DNA of 64,000 bases, taken from the NCBI GenBank assembly GCA_011525785.1, contig WYBT01000024.1, positions 124,001 through 188,000 on the forward strand. Reading direction: 5' to 3'. The DNA comes from Planctomycetaceae bacterium (GTDB taxonomy: Bacteria > Planctomycetota > UBA1135 > GCA-002686595). Shown here piece after piece: positions 28,647 to 37,244 of the stretch; position 1 is the stretch's first letter; every line of letters begins with the position of its first letter. The translations under genes and the position numbers were made by a program. A model generated the notes under the pieces. The model was not told the origin of the DNA and made no database searches. It saw only the letters and a list, made by a program, of their open reading frames with translations.

Positions 28647-29159
28647 ATGGAAATTCGCAAAGCGCAGAGCCAACCCAGTCCGCTGCGGTACGACTTGACC
28701 AAGCCGAACCGCGAGACGATCGAGCAGCGCCAACCGCTCGACAAGCCGATCGAGACCAGCGCCGACCCGGCGGTCGATCCGGAGGCGGCGGCCAAGGCCG
28801 TGCGCGAGGCGCGCGACGCGTACCGCGAGCAGCGCCAGACGCGTATCGCCAACGCACGTGAGGCGCGCACCGAGAAGCTCGCACCGCGCTTCGCGCAGCA
28901 GGTCACCGCCGCGCGCAACGACTACCGCGCAGCGCTCGACCAGCGCATCAAGAACACCTCCGGCCCGCAGGGCGCGGATCAGCTCGACATCTCGGCCGAG
29001 TCCAAGGTGCTGATCGACCGCGCCAAGCTGCTGGGGTCGCAAGACTCCGCCGCGCGCAGCGAGCGCCTGTCGGAGATCAAGTCGCTCTACGAGCAGGGCA
29101 AGCTCAACACCGACGAACTGGTCGCGCGCGCCGCGCACCGCATGCTCGGCGGCGAGTAG
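28647..29159 (+). CDS. FlgM-like protein (candidate anti-sigma-28 factor)
   Basis: 170 aa with AGAGAGG six bases upstream of the ATG. The N-terminal ~115 residues are polar, Ala/Arg/Glu-rich and likely disordered or coiled. The last ~55 residues (LDISAESKVL... RSERLSEIKSLYEQGKLNTDELVARAAHRML) match the pattern of the FlgM C-terminal domain: 'LS...A', an Arg-rich helix, 'I..G.Y..d...vA..ll'. FlgM binds FliA until the hook is finished. It is longer than typical FlgM (~100 aa) and lies away from the flagellar operons, so the assignment is tentative. A hairpin follows. Confidence 0.5.
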   Translation: MEIRKAQSQPSPLRYDLTKPNRETIEQRQPLDKPIETSADPAVDPEAAAKAVREARDAYREQRQTRIANAREARTEKLAPRFAQQVTAARNDYRAALDQRIKNTSGPQGADQLDISAESKVLIDRAKLLGSQDSAARSERLSEIKSLYEQGKLNTDELVARAAHRMLGGE

Positions 29160-29187
29160 CCCGCGCTCACCACGACACCGTTCCAGG

Positions 29188-29226
29188 GACCGGCCCGCAG
29201 TTCGCTCAGGCGACTGCGGGCCGGTC
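29188..29226 (+). terminator. Hairpin terminator after the FlgM-like gene
   Basis: Perfect 14-bp stem (29188-29201 with 29213-29226), 11-base loop, followed by TCGTTTCC. It lies 29 bases past the stop. Nothing else is recognised in the remainder of the 287-base gap up to 29446. Confidence 0.65.
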
Positions 29227-29446
29227 TCGTTTCCGGGCTCGTTTCGCAGTTGGCGTGCTTCGCGCGATGAGCTTGCGAGTCAACGCTGGGACGCGCAGTG
29301 CCATGTTCGACAATCGCGACGCGCGGCGCGGATTTCTGCGCCATTCGCGCGGGCGGCGGACACAACCAGGGGTCGCGTTGGCGTCGGGCGGCGCCGCGCA
29401 TCGCACTCGCCCTCGCGGCGAGCCCCCCAACTCAGGAGGAGTGTCC

Positions 29447-32400
29447 ATGCAACCTGGTCGCATCACCGCGACTCTGCTCGCGGCGGCGCTGCTGGCAGCG
29501 TCGGCTCGAGCGCAATCTCATTCCCAGGCGCGTCCGGCGCCGAACTCGAACAAGAGCGGCGAGTTGGAGGCGCTGGCCGAGGCCTTCTCGCGCTTGAGCC
29601 CAGCGGAGCAGCTCGAAACCCTGCGAGAGAGCCTGGCGCCGAGCGCTCCCCGCCGCATCGATCCGCACACGCGGCCCGGCGTGCGGCGCGGCGACGAAAC
29701 GAGCACGCAGGCCCTCAGCGGTGACGGCTCGGAGCCCGACGGCAGCGATGGGACGGCGCCGTACTTCGATGTCGACAACCTGCAGGCCCCCTACACCAAT
29801 CTCAGCGTGACGCCCTATCGGCCGATGGCCGTCACGGCGGACAACCTGCACTTCTACGCGGTCAACACGCACTTCGGCTCGGTGCGCTTCTTCGACTTCG
29901 CGACCTCCACCCAGTCGACCTGGCGCACGCCGGCGGGCCCGGTGTCGATCGCGATCTGGGACCGCCACCCCGACGGCATCGAGCGCCTGCTCGTGGTCTC
30001 GCGTGGCTCGCACTCGCTGACCGTCTTCGACCGCCTCACGGGCGAGGTCAAGGACGTGCTCGAGCTGCCCTTCGAGCCCGCGGACCTGTTGGTGCACGGC
30101 TCCAAGGACCGCGCCTTCGTGTCGTGCTCGGGCGCGCGCGTCGTCGCGGACATCGATCTGGTCGCGCTCACCGTGACGTCGATTCCCGTGCCGTGCATCC
30201 AGCCGGCGTGGATGAGCTGGGCCGACGACGAGAACCTGCTCGTGGCGCCGCTGATCTCGGGGAACAACTCCACGAGCTTCGCCGGCCTGGAGTCGTTCGT
30301 GCTCGATCTGACCAACCTCGGCGCGTTCTTCCCGGGTTGGTCGACCACCGGCCTGCCGGACGAGGACCTGTTCTCGATCAACATCTCGAGCGCGAGCGTC
30401 GCGCCGTCGTCGCGCGCTGCGGGAACACTGCTGTTCGCGCACGGCGTCAACCCGGTGAGCGGCAACCACTGGCAACTGGGCATCGAGTCGCTCAACCGCG
30501 ATCCGGCGATGCAGACCGAGCCCGCGCTCAACGGGCGCTTCGCGCTGAATCGCCTCACGCTCACGGCGCTGCCGCCGCACGGCGGCCCCGTGGCGGGCAC
30601 GCACACGCAGGTCGAGCTCGACGACTCGAACCCGGCGACGCCAGTGATCGACTACAACCCCGCGCTCACCGTCGGTCAGCCGACGGGGCTGTGCTTCTCG
30701 AGCAACGGCTTCGGGCTGGCGTGCGGGGTCACGACCGACAACGTCGTGGTGCTCGCCCCGGCCGGCAGCGGCTTTCCCGAAGGCCAGGTTGTGTTCGAGT
30801 GGGACCTGCCGACCGGTTCGATCCCGCGCTCGGTGATGCTCGATCCGCTGAGCCAGACCATCGCGCTGGTGTACTGCTGGGGCACGAATCAGGTGCTGGC
30901 CTACGGCCTCGCGCCGTTCAATCCGACGCCGTTCGTCATGGATCTGGGCCACGATCCGGCCCCGGCGGCGGTCCAGCGCGGGCGCGAGGTGTTCTATGAC
31001 GCGTCGCATTCGCTCAACAATCACCTGACCTGCGGCTCGTGCCACATCGACGGAACCAGCGATCAACTCGCCTGGAACCTGTCCGACAAGCCGCGCGACA
31101 CCAAGGGCGCGCTGCACACGCAGACCCTGATGGGCATCGATCGGCTCGCGCCGTTCCACTGGCGCGGAGAGCGGCCGGTGCTGGAGGACTTCGGCGGCGC
31201 GTTCACCGGCCTGCTCGGCGCTGCGGCGCCGTTGACCGCGCAACAATTCGCGGACTTCAAGGCCTTCGTGTTCTCGCTGCGCAACCCGGCCAACATCGGC
31301 GCCGACGAGAACCGCGTGCTCAACGACGCGCTCGCACTGCCGCTGCCGAACGGCTTCACGGGCTCGGCCGTCAACGGCGAGTTCGTGTACATCAACACGC
31401 CGTCCGTCGGGGCGGAGTCGTGCTTGACGTGCCACTCGCTGCCCACCGGCAGCAACAACGACCTGATCCCCGAGGTGCCGACGCTGATCACCTCGCAGAG
31501 CCACATGGAGACCACGGCCTTCAACGAACTGGAGGACAAGGACATGACCATCGTCCCGGTCGTGGCCAACGGTCCGGGCGGAGCGGTGTTCACGATCCAA
31601 AAGCCGCTCACCGGCTTCGGACTGCTCCACGACGGGACCTCCAACTCGACCTTCGACTTCGTGGACGGCTTCGGCCAACTCACGCTGCAGGAGCGCGCGG
31701 ACGTGACCGAGTTCATGTTCCAGTTCGACTCGGGCCTGGCCAAGGCCGCGCATGTCTCGACGCTGGTGAACGCGGCGCATCCGGCGGGGCTGGCGCGACT
31801 GACCTCGTACCTGCTGCCGCAGGCGCAGGCCGGGAACTGCGATCTGGCGGTCGTCGGTCTGTACCCCGTCGCGGGCGTCCCGACGGCGCTGCAGTGGGCC
31901 TATCGACTCGCGACGGACGACTTCCGCGCGGACCTCGCGTCGGTCGCTCCCGTGCCGGCCGCGACGTTCGTGACCAATCTGATGGGCGCGGGAGTGACCA
32001 ATCTGATCCTGGGCCTGCCGCCGGGCAACGCCGAAAAGTTCGCGATCGACTACGACACCGACGAGTTCCTCAATCAGGATGAACTCGCGCTCGGAACCGA
32101 TCCGTTCGACAACGACACGGACGGCGACGGCGCGCTGGACGGCATCGAGATCCAGGACTTCACTAACCCGCTCGATCCGCTGAGCGTGACGACGAACTCG
32201 GTGATCCCGGTGGTCACGAGCCTGAACATCGAGTGGGTCACCGCCAAGAACGCGCGCGTGACCTTCCGCACCAGCGAACCGTGCTCGTCGGTGCTGACGT
32301 ACTCGACGCCGGCGGGCACGGTGCAGATCGCCAGCGATGGCGAACTCGAGAAGGTCCACAACCTGATCGCCACCGAGCTCCTGCCGTCGACCAACAACGG

Positions 32401-33034
32401 CCTGCCGCCGACGGTGTTCCACGCCTACACGGGCACGCTGGTCGTGACGGACAGCTCCGGGAATCCCGCCCCCCCAGTGATGATCAACTTCACCAGCGGC
32501 GAGTTCTTCCCCGCGGCGTTCATCTCGCCCGTCTCGGTCACAGGTGCGCTCAACTTCACGAGCGTCACGCGCTCGCCCGGCGGCGTGCTCGATGTCGTCG
32601 GCGACGTGCGGCTCGATCAAAAGCTGCACGGCCCGCCGGCGCTGCCGCTGCAGAACTACGTGGTCGTGGCGAACATCCTGGTGGACGGCGTGATCAGCGC
32701 CTTCACGCAGACGCCCGCCCAGCCGCAGAGCTTCTCGCTCGACGGAACTCCGTTCACGGCGCTGCCTGGACCGTTCCTGATCACGCCGGTCACGGGTCCG
32801 ACGGGCTCGACGACCTTCAACTTCTCGCTCAGCGGACTCAGCACGGGACAGGAGGTGCGCTTCAACATCGTGGCGGCTTACGCCACGGCGCACTTCTCGC
32901 TCCCCTACAACCCCACTGCGCCGAACTTCGGCGACTTCAGCGCGGGCCTGAGCGCGCTGAACGCGGCGCCGCAACTCAACTGGTCGCTGGGCGACACGCC
33001 GACGACGTTGCGCTCGCTGTCGGTAACCTACTGA
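29447..33034 (+). CDS. Secreted propeller / diheme cytochrome c protein with calcium-type repeat
   Basis: 1195 aa from the ATG at 29447 with AGGAGGA upstream; signal peptide RITATLLAAALLAASARAQ. Residues ~100-500 read as a beta-propeller of YVTN type (GSVRFFDFATST, HSLTVFDRLTGEVKDVLELP). Two c-type heme sites follow, C529GSCH and C659LTCH, in a cytochrome-c-peroxidase-like region (GREVFYDASHSLNNHLTCG, GPGGAVFTIQKPLTGFGLLHDG). Around residue 867 a thrombospondin type 3-like motif (DTDEFLNQDE, DNDTDGDGALDG) probably binds calcium. The C-terminal ~250 residues are Ig/Fn3-like beta. It may be a periplasmic or surface redox protein; the substrate is unknown. Confidence 0.85.
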   Translation: MQPGRITATLLAAALLAASARAQSHSQARPAPNSNKSGELEALAEAFSRLSPAEQLETLRESLAPSAPRRIDPHTRPGVRRGDETSTQALSGDGSEPDGSDGTAPYFDVDNLQAPYTNLSVTPYRPMAVTADNLHFYAVNTHFGSVRFFDFATSTQSTWRTPAGPVSIAIWDRHPDGIERLLVVSRGSHSLTVFDRLTGEVKDVLELPFEPADLLVHGSKDRAFVSCSGARVVADIDLVALTVTSIPVPCIQPAWMSWADDENLLVAPLISGNNSTSFAGLESFVLDLTNLGAFFPGWSTTGLPDEDLFSINISSASVAPSSRAAGTLLFAHGVNPVSGNHWQLGIESLNRDPAMQTEPALNGRFALNRLTLTALPPHGGPVAGTHTQVELDDSNPATPVIDYNPALTVGQPTGLCFSSNGFGLACGVTTDNVVVLAPAGSGFPEGQVVFEWDLPTGSIPRSVMLDPLSQTIALVYCWGTNQVLAYGLAPFNPTPFVMDLGHDPAPAAVQRGREVFYDASHSLNNHLTCGSCHIDGTSDQLAWNLSDKPRDTKGALHTQTLMGIDRLAPFHWRGERPVLEDFGGAFTGLLGAAAPLTAQQFADFKAFVFSLRNPANIGADENRVLNDALALPLPNGFTGSAVNGEFVYINTPSVGAESCLTCHSLPTGSNNDLIPEVPTLITSQSHMETTAFNELEDKDMTIVPVVANGPGGAVFTIQKPLTGFGLLHDGTSNSTFDFVDGFGQLTLQERADVTEFMFQFDSGLAKAAHVSTLVNAAHPAGLARLTSYLLPQAQAGNCDLAVVGLYPVAGVPTALQWAYRLATDDFRADLASVAPVPAATFVTNLMGAGVTNLILGLPPGNAEKFAIDYDTDEFLNQDELALGTDPFDNDTDGDGALDGIEIQDFTNPLDPLSVTTNSVIPVVTSLNIEWVTAKNARVTFRTSEPCSSVLTYSTPAGTVQIASDGELEKVHNLIATELLPSTNNGLPPTVFHAYTGTLVVTDSSGNPAPPVMINFTSGEFFPAAFISPVSVTGALNFTSVTRSPGGVLDVVGDVRLDQKLHGPPALPLQNYVVVANILVDGVISAFTQTPAQPQSFSLDGTPFTALPGPFLITPVTGPTGSTTFNFSLSGLSTGQEVRFNIVAAYATAHFSLPYNPTAPNFGDFSAGLSALNAAPQLNWSLGDTPTTLRSLSVTY

Positions 33035-33075
33035 CGCCGCGCCAGCGACGAATCGAGGGGGCGGACAGCCCCACG

Positions 33076-33111
33076 GCGGCCCGCAGCTCGCGCAAGGGAG
33101 CTGCGGGCCGC
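33076..33111 (+). terminator. Hairpin terminator after the diheme protein gene
   Basis: Perfect 14-bp stem (33076-33089 with 33098-33111) with an 8-base loop, 42 bases past the stop at 33034. The stem shares the core GGCCCGCAG / CTGCGGGCC with the hairpin at 29188. The rest of the 265-base gap up to 33299 shows nothing recognised. Confidence 0.65.
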
Positions 33112-33299
33112 TGCCATCGCGGCGGAGCTCGCCCGCGCGGCGACTCGAGGTGTCTCGCGCCTGCGTTCGATGACCCGTGACGGAATTGCTGTGACTGGCA
33201 ACGGCGGAGCGCTAGCGTCGCCTCTCAGCCGCCCAGGCCGGCGTTTGCGCCCGTCAAAAGCAACGGCGCATTCGCCGCCGGCCGCGGCGTACGACGCCT

Positions 33300-34772
33300 A
33301 TGCAATGCATCGCCATCGTTTTCGCTGCCACGCTCCTTTGCACTGGACTCCGCGCCAAGAGCGCCAACCCGCAGGCCGTGCCGGCGCAGGGGCCGGCTCA
33401 AGTTCCCGCTCAGGGTCCCGCCGAGAAACCCGCGGAGAAGCCCGCCGCCAAGGGACCGGAGAGTTGGCGGCTCTCGAAGGCTCTCGGGCTTCCCGACTGG
33501 CTCAAGCTGAGCGGGATGCAGCGCACGCGCTTCGAGTCGCTCGATGGCCAGTTCCGCAGCGCCAGCGCACTCGACGACAGCGACCACCAGTGGCAAGTGC
33601 GCACGACACTGAAGGCCGACGTGAACTACCACGGCTGGCTCGCGACGGGCGAGCTGTGGGACGCGCGTCAGTTCGAAGCGGACGACGGATCGGCGCTGGA
33701 CACCGGAACGGTGAACGCAGCCGAGATGGTGCAGCTCTACGCCGGCTATGAAGGCAAGAGCGTGTTCGCGCAAGGCGACAAGGCCTCGCTGATCTTCGGG
33801 CGCCACACGATGGACCTGGGCAACCGCCGGCTCGTGGCGCGCAACGACTTCCGCAACACGACCAACACTTTCCTGGGCTTCAACGCGCGCTGGGAGTCGA
33901 GCTCGAAGGACTCGCTGCAGGCCTTCTTCACGCTGCCCACGCGACGTCTGCCGAGCGACTTCGACGCGCTGCTGGACAACGACGTCGAGCTCGACGACGA
34001 GAATCGCCACGTCAAGTTCTGGGGCCTGTACGCGACCTTCGCCGAGGCCGTGGGCAAGGCCAACGCCGAGCTGTACTACTTCGGACTCGACGAACAGGAC
34101 GCGCAGGGACTCGCCACGGCCAATCGCTCGCTCTCGACCGTGGGCGGACGCCTGGTGCAACGGCCCGCCAAAGCGAGCTTCGACTACGAGCTCGAGGCCA
34201 CGTACCAATTCGGCGAGTCGCGCACGGGCACGACCTCGAACACCGACCTGGACCACGAAGCGCACCACGTTCACCTCGAGGGCGGCTACACCTTCGAGCA
34301 CGACTGGACGCCGCGCACCGCGCTCCAGTTCGACTACGCCAGCGGCGACGACTCTCCCACCGACGGCGAGAACAATCGCTTCGACACGCTGTTCGGCGCG
34401 CGGCGCTTCGAGTTCGGCCCGACGGGCATCCTGGGCTTCATCGCGCGCTCCAACGTCATGACGCCCGGTCTGCGACTGGTCGTGAACCCGCGCAAGGACA
34501 TCGAGCTGATGCTCAGCCACCGCCCGGTGTTCCTGGCCTCGGACACCGATGCGCACACGCCGTCGGGCGTGCGCGACCAGACCGGCGGCTCCGGCGACCA
34601 CGTCGGCGACTTCTCCGAGCTGCGCCTGCGCTGGAACGTGTCCCCGGGCAACTGGATGCTCGAGTTCGGCGCCGCCTACGCCGCCAACGGCGAGTTCTTG
34701 AACGACGCGCCGAACGCCAGCGGCAACGGCGACACGCTCTACGGCTACGTGCAGTCGCTGTTCACGTTCTGA
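33300..34772 (+). CDS. Outer-membrane beta-barrel porin, alginate-export-like
   Basis: 490 aa. A short signal (MQCIAIVFAATLLCTGLRA) and a Pro/Ala/Lys linker (QVPAQGPAEKPAEKPA) lead into a barrel with alternating amphipathic strands (MQRTRFESLDGQFR, WQVRTTLKADVNYHGWLATGELWDARQF, SLIFGRHTMDLGNRRLVARNDFR). The last residue is Phe (VQSLFTF), as expected for BAM recognition. The 'GRQ/GRH...LG..RLVGRNDWRN'-like stretch is typical of the alginate export/AlgE-like group in Planctomycetota. The transported solute is unknown. There is no obvious ribosome site at the chosen ATG. Confidence 0.82.
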   Translation: MQCIAIVFAATLLCTGLRAKSANPQAVPAQGPAQVPAQGPAEKPAEKPAAKGPESWRLSKALGLPDWLKLSGMQRTRFESLDGQFRSASALDDSDHQWQVRTTLKADVNYHGWLATGELWDARQFEADDGSALDTGTVNAAEMVQLYAGYEGKSVFAQGDKASLIFGRHTMDLGNRRLVARNDFRNTTNTFLGFNARWESSSKDSLQAFFTLPTRRLPSDFDALLDNDVELDDENRHVKFWGLYATFAEAVGKANAELYYFGLDEQDAQGLATANRSLSTVGGRLVQRPAKASFDYELEATYQFGESRTGTTSNTDLDHEAHHVHLEGGYTFEHDWTPRTALQFDYASGDDSPTDGENNRFDTLFGARRFEFGPTGILGFIARSNVMTPGLRLVVNPRKDIELMLSHRPVFLASDTDAHTPSGVRDQTGGSGDHVGDFSELRLRWNVSPGNWMLEFGAAYAANGEFLNDAPNASGNGDTLYGYVQSLFTF

Positions 34773-34790
34773 CGCCGCGCGCGACGCGCG

Positions 34791-35420
34791 TCACAGCGTC
34801 CGCGCGATCTCGAAGGCCGCGAAGCGCGCCAGTCGCGCCGGCGAGAGCAAGGTGACCTGAAGGTCGGCCGAGCCCTGCGCGTCGTCGCGCTGCATGCGGC
34901 GGAAGTGCTCGAAGTTGGGCGTGAGGTCGCGATCTCCGCCGTCGATGTGCACCGCCGAAGCCCAGATCGCCAAGCCCGTCTCGGCGCTGATCAGCTCGAG
35001 TTGCACCGCCAGGAGCTGCGGCGAGTAGACCTCGAGCTGCGTCACCTCGCCCATCAGCAGGCCGTCGAGGCGAAAGCGCTGCGCGAGCTCGAGCACCGTG
35101 CGCGCCGAATACGCGCCGCGTTCGTGCGGCCGGCTGGGATCGACCTCGGCCACCTGGCCGGCGTCGAGCGCGACGACCTCGTACGGGGCGCTGCGCGCGA
35201 ACTCGAACAAGAAGGCCTGCGCGAACTCCGCCTGTCGTCGCGGATCGCCCTCCAGGCCGGCGATCGGAAGCAACCCGACGCGCCGCAGCGAGTAGGTCGG
35301 GTAGTCGCTGACAAAGCGCGTGCGCGCCAGCTCGGGCGGCGGTTCGCGATGGACCATGGCGCACGAGGCGCAGCTCGCCGCCGCAAGCGCGAGCGCCATC
35401 CGCCGGACGAACCCGTTCAC
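34791..35420 (-). CDS. Lipoprotein of unknown function, end of flagellar operon
   Basis: 209 aa. Signal and lipobox: MALALAAASCASCAM, with candidate Cys near residue 20. The mature domain (SLRRVGLLPIAGLEGDPRRQ, FAQAFLFEFARSAPYEVVAL, LAQRFRLDGLLMGEVTQLEVY, LELISAETGLAIWASAVHIDGG) has the look of the CsgG/TolB-N-like or GNA1162-like lipoproteins that assemble peptidoglycan- or outer-membrane-linked structures. The start overlaps the preceding gene's stop (ATGA). A role in anchoring the flagellar basal body or outer-membrane ring is an inference from position. Confidence 0.78.
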   Translation of the reverse strand: MNGFVRRMALALAAASCASCAMVHREPPPELARTRFVSDYPTYSLRRVGLLPIAGLEGDPRRQAEFAQAFLFEFARSAPYEVVALDAGQVAEVDPSRPHERGAYSARTVLELAQRFRLDGLLMGEVTQLEVYSPQLLAVQLELISAETGLAIWASAVHIDGGDRDLTPNFEHFRRMQRDDAQGSADLQVTLLSPARLARFAAFEIARTL

Positions 35421-36001
35421 GGCTTGCGTTCCTCGGGTCGGGGCGCGCTGTCGGACTGCGCAGCGGCGGCCTGCAGCGCGCTCAGCTCCTCGATGCGCAG
35501 CTCGAGCAGGATCTTCTCGACTTGCAGGCGGCGGATCTGCGCCGTCGTCAGGCGCGCGGCGAGCTCGACGTTCTCGGCCAGCAGTCGCTTGTTCTCGGCC
35601 TGCAACTGTTCGATCTGCACGTCGGCGGCGTCGAGATCGTTCTCGGACGCGATCAAGGCCTCCTGCACGCTGCGCATCTGCGTGCGCAGGCCCTCCAGCT
35701 CACCGTGCAGCGCGTCGCGCTCGTCGATGGCCTTCTGGTACAGCTCGAGGATGTACATGCGACCGCCGTCGGTCGAATCGAGCTCGCGCGGCGCTGCGGT
35801 GCGCGTGTCCTGCGGCGCGGCCGCCGAAGCCTGTCCGACGACGCTGCCGTCGCGCGCGTACAGCCGCGAGCCGGACCAGGGTTCGACGCGCGACTCGCCC
35901 TGCGGCCCCGCAGGGTTCGCGGGATCGACGACGGGGATCTGCGCGCAGCTCGCGACGAGCGCGAGGCAAGCGAGCGGGATCGAAGCGAGGCGTTGCGTCA
36001 T
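35417..36001 (-). CDS. Coiled-coil lipoprotein of unknown function in flagellar operon
   Basis: 194 aa from the ATG at 36001 with GGAGAAG upstream. Lipobox LVASC (Cys21). A low-complexity linker (~25-75) is followed by one long coiled coil (LYQKAIDERDALHGELEGLR..., LQAENKRLLAENVELAARL..., LRIEELSALQ). It overlaps the following lipoprotein gene by four bases. The two lipoproteins may form a pair in the envelope near the flagellum. No family is recognised. Confidence 0.8.
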   Translation of the reverse strand: MTQRLASIPLACLALVASCAQIPVVDPANPAGPQGESRVEPWSGSRLYARDGSVVGQASAAAPQDTRTAAPRELDSTDGGRMYILELYQKAIDERDALHGELEGLRTQMRSVQEALIASENDLDAADVQIEQLQAENKRLLAENVELAARLTTAQIRRLQVEKILLELRIEELSALQAAAAQSDSAPRPEERKP

Positions 36002-36003
36002 GG

Positions 36004-36207
36004 TCACTTCTCCAGGGGCGGGTGCTCGAGCTCCACCACGGTCACTTCGCCGCACGAGCAGGTCACTTCGAGCGCGTGAGTCGCCGCATCGAGCCGCAGC
36101 AGCTTCACGCTCTTCTTGCAGCGCGCGCCGGCGTTCGCTGGGCCGCCCGCGCGCGCGGACGACTGCGTTTCGACCTGGACGAAGCTCTTCTTGACGATGG
36201 AGTGCAT
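36004..36207 (-). CDS. Small Cys-containing protein in the flagellar operon
   Basis: 67 aa. N-terminal half is basic and polar (MHSIVKKSFVQVETQ), C-terminal half beta-like with Cys30, Cys50 and Cys52 (GARCKKSVKLLRL, LEVTCSCGEVTVVELEHP). Three cysteines with a CxC pair suggest metal binding or a redox site, but a fourth ligand is not obvious. It lies between fliA and the lipoproteins in the same direction with minimal spacing (next ATG three bases after its stop), so it is likely real and translated. No family recognised. Confidence 0.7.
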   Translation of the reverse strand: MHSIVKKSFVQVETQSSARAGGPANAGARCKKSVKLLRLDAATHALEVTCSCGEVTVVELEHPPLEK

Positions 36208-36225
36208 GTTGGTTGCGCGCGCGGG

Positions 36226-36960
36226 CTAGCGCCGTTGCGCGCCGGCGCGCAGGGTCAGCTCGCGGTTCAGCCGGTACAGCGCGCGCGTGTGGATCTGGCT
36301 CACGCGCGACTCGGTCACGCCCAGGACCTCGGCGATTTCGCGCAGCAGCAGCTCCTGCGCGTAGTACAGCGTCACGACCGTGCGCTCCTGTTCGCTGAGC
36401 GCCTTGATCGCGTCGACCAGCAGCGCCTTGAGCTCTTCGAATTCGATCGTCTCGTGCGGATCGTCGCTGCGCGGATCGTTGAGCCGGCCCAGCAAGGTCT
36501 CGCTCACGTCTTCGTCGAGCGAGGCGTGCCCGGCGCTCTTGGCGCTCAGCAGGATCTCGTCCACCTCGTCGAGCGACAGCCCCAAGTGCGCCGCGAGTTC
36601 TTCGGGGCTGGGCGCGACTCCGCTGCGCTGTTCGAGCTCGGCTGCGGCGCGGTCGAGCTCGCGCACCTTCTCGCGCCGGCCGCGCGGCAGGAAGTCGGCG
36701 CGCCGCAGCTCGTCGAGGATCGCGCCGCGAATCTTGGGGAAGGCGTAGGTCGAGAACTTCAGACCGCGGCCGGGCTCCCACGAGTCCGCGGCCTGGATCA
36801 GTCCGAGCATGCCGTAGCCGAACAGATCGTCGCGCTCGATCGATCCGGGCAGATCGAACGCCATGCGCCCAACCAGGTGCTTGAGCAGCGGCACATGGTC
36901 GAGGATCAGCTTCTCGCGATCGAAGCTGGCGGCGTAAGGGTTGCCGGCGAGGTCGGACAT
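36226..36960 (-). CDS. fliA: Flagellar sigma factor sigma-28
   Basis: 244 aa. Region 2 (LLKHLVGRMAFDLPGSIERDDLFGYGMLGLIQAADSW, then FSTYAFPKIRGAILDELRR), region 3 (PSPEELAAHLGLSLDEVDEIL) and region 4 (LSEQERTVVTLYYAQELLLREIAEVLGVTESRVSQIHTRAL) give the FliA/WhiG pattern. It would transcribe late flagellar genes from promoters like TAAA-N15-GCCGATAA. Perfect GCCGATAA elements are present upstream of fliD and of the FlgM-like gene in this window. Within the operon it follows flhG and a small membrane protein. Confidence 0.95.
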   Translation of the reverse strand: MSDLAGNPYAASFDREKLILDHVPLLKHLVGRMAFDLPGSIERDDLFGYGMLGLIQAADSWEPGRGLKFSTYAFPKIRGAILDELRRADFLPRGRREKVRELDRAAAELEQRSGVAPSPEELAAHLGLSLDEVDEILLSAKSAGHASLDEDVSETLLGRLNDPRSDDPHETIEFEELKALLVDAIKALSEQERTVVTLYYAQELLLREIAEVLGVTESRVSQIHTRALYRLNRELTLRAGAQRR

Positions 36961-36985
36961 CGTTCCGTGGGCGGGTTGGAGCAGT

Positions 36986-37237
36986 TCACTTCACGCTGGC
37001 TTGCGGCGGGTCGTCCGGCGCCGGGTCCAGCGTCGCCACGGCCGACTTCGCAGTCAGCCGCGCGAGCCAGCGCAGCGCGAACCACACCGCCGCGCCGCGC
37101 AGCGACGCGACCCACACGGGGGCGTCGAAGAACAGCGACAGCAGCGCGCAGGCGGCGCCGCCCGCGACTGCCAGGCGCGCCCCGGTGGCGAGGCACGCGA
37201 CAGACAGCGGATGGGCCGTGCTCTGGGTGTCGACCAT
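36986..37237 (-). CDS. Small membrane protein between flhG and fliA
   Basis: 83 aa from the ATG at 37237 (MVDTQSTAHPLS); an upstream in-frame ATG at 37267 would overlap flhG by 23 bases. It has two hydrophobic stretches (SVACLATGARLAVAGGAACALLSLFF and VWVASLRGAAVWFALRWLA) and a polar tail. Small two-TM proteins at this place occur in other flagellar operons, but I do not recognise a family. Confidence 0.65.
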   Translation of the reverse strand: MVDTQSTAHPLSVACLATGARLAVAGGAACALLSLFFDAPVWVASLRGAAVWFALRWLARLTAKSAVATLDPAPDDPPQASVK

Positions 37238-37244
37238 GTCCGGA

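Noticed and set aside
34771..34794. GC-rich inverted repeat spanning the two convergent stops
   Set aside because: The arms match only with a bulge and consist of CG repeats that are frequent by chance at this GC content; not strong enough to list as a terminator.
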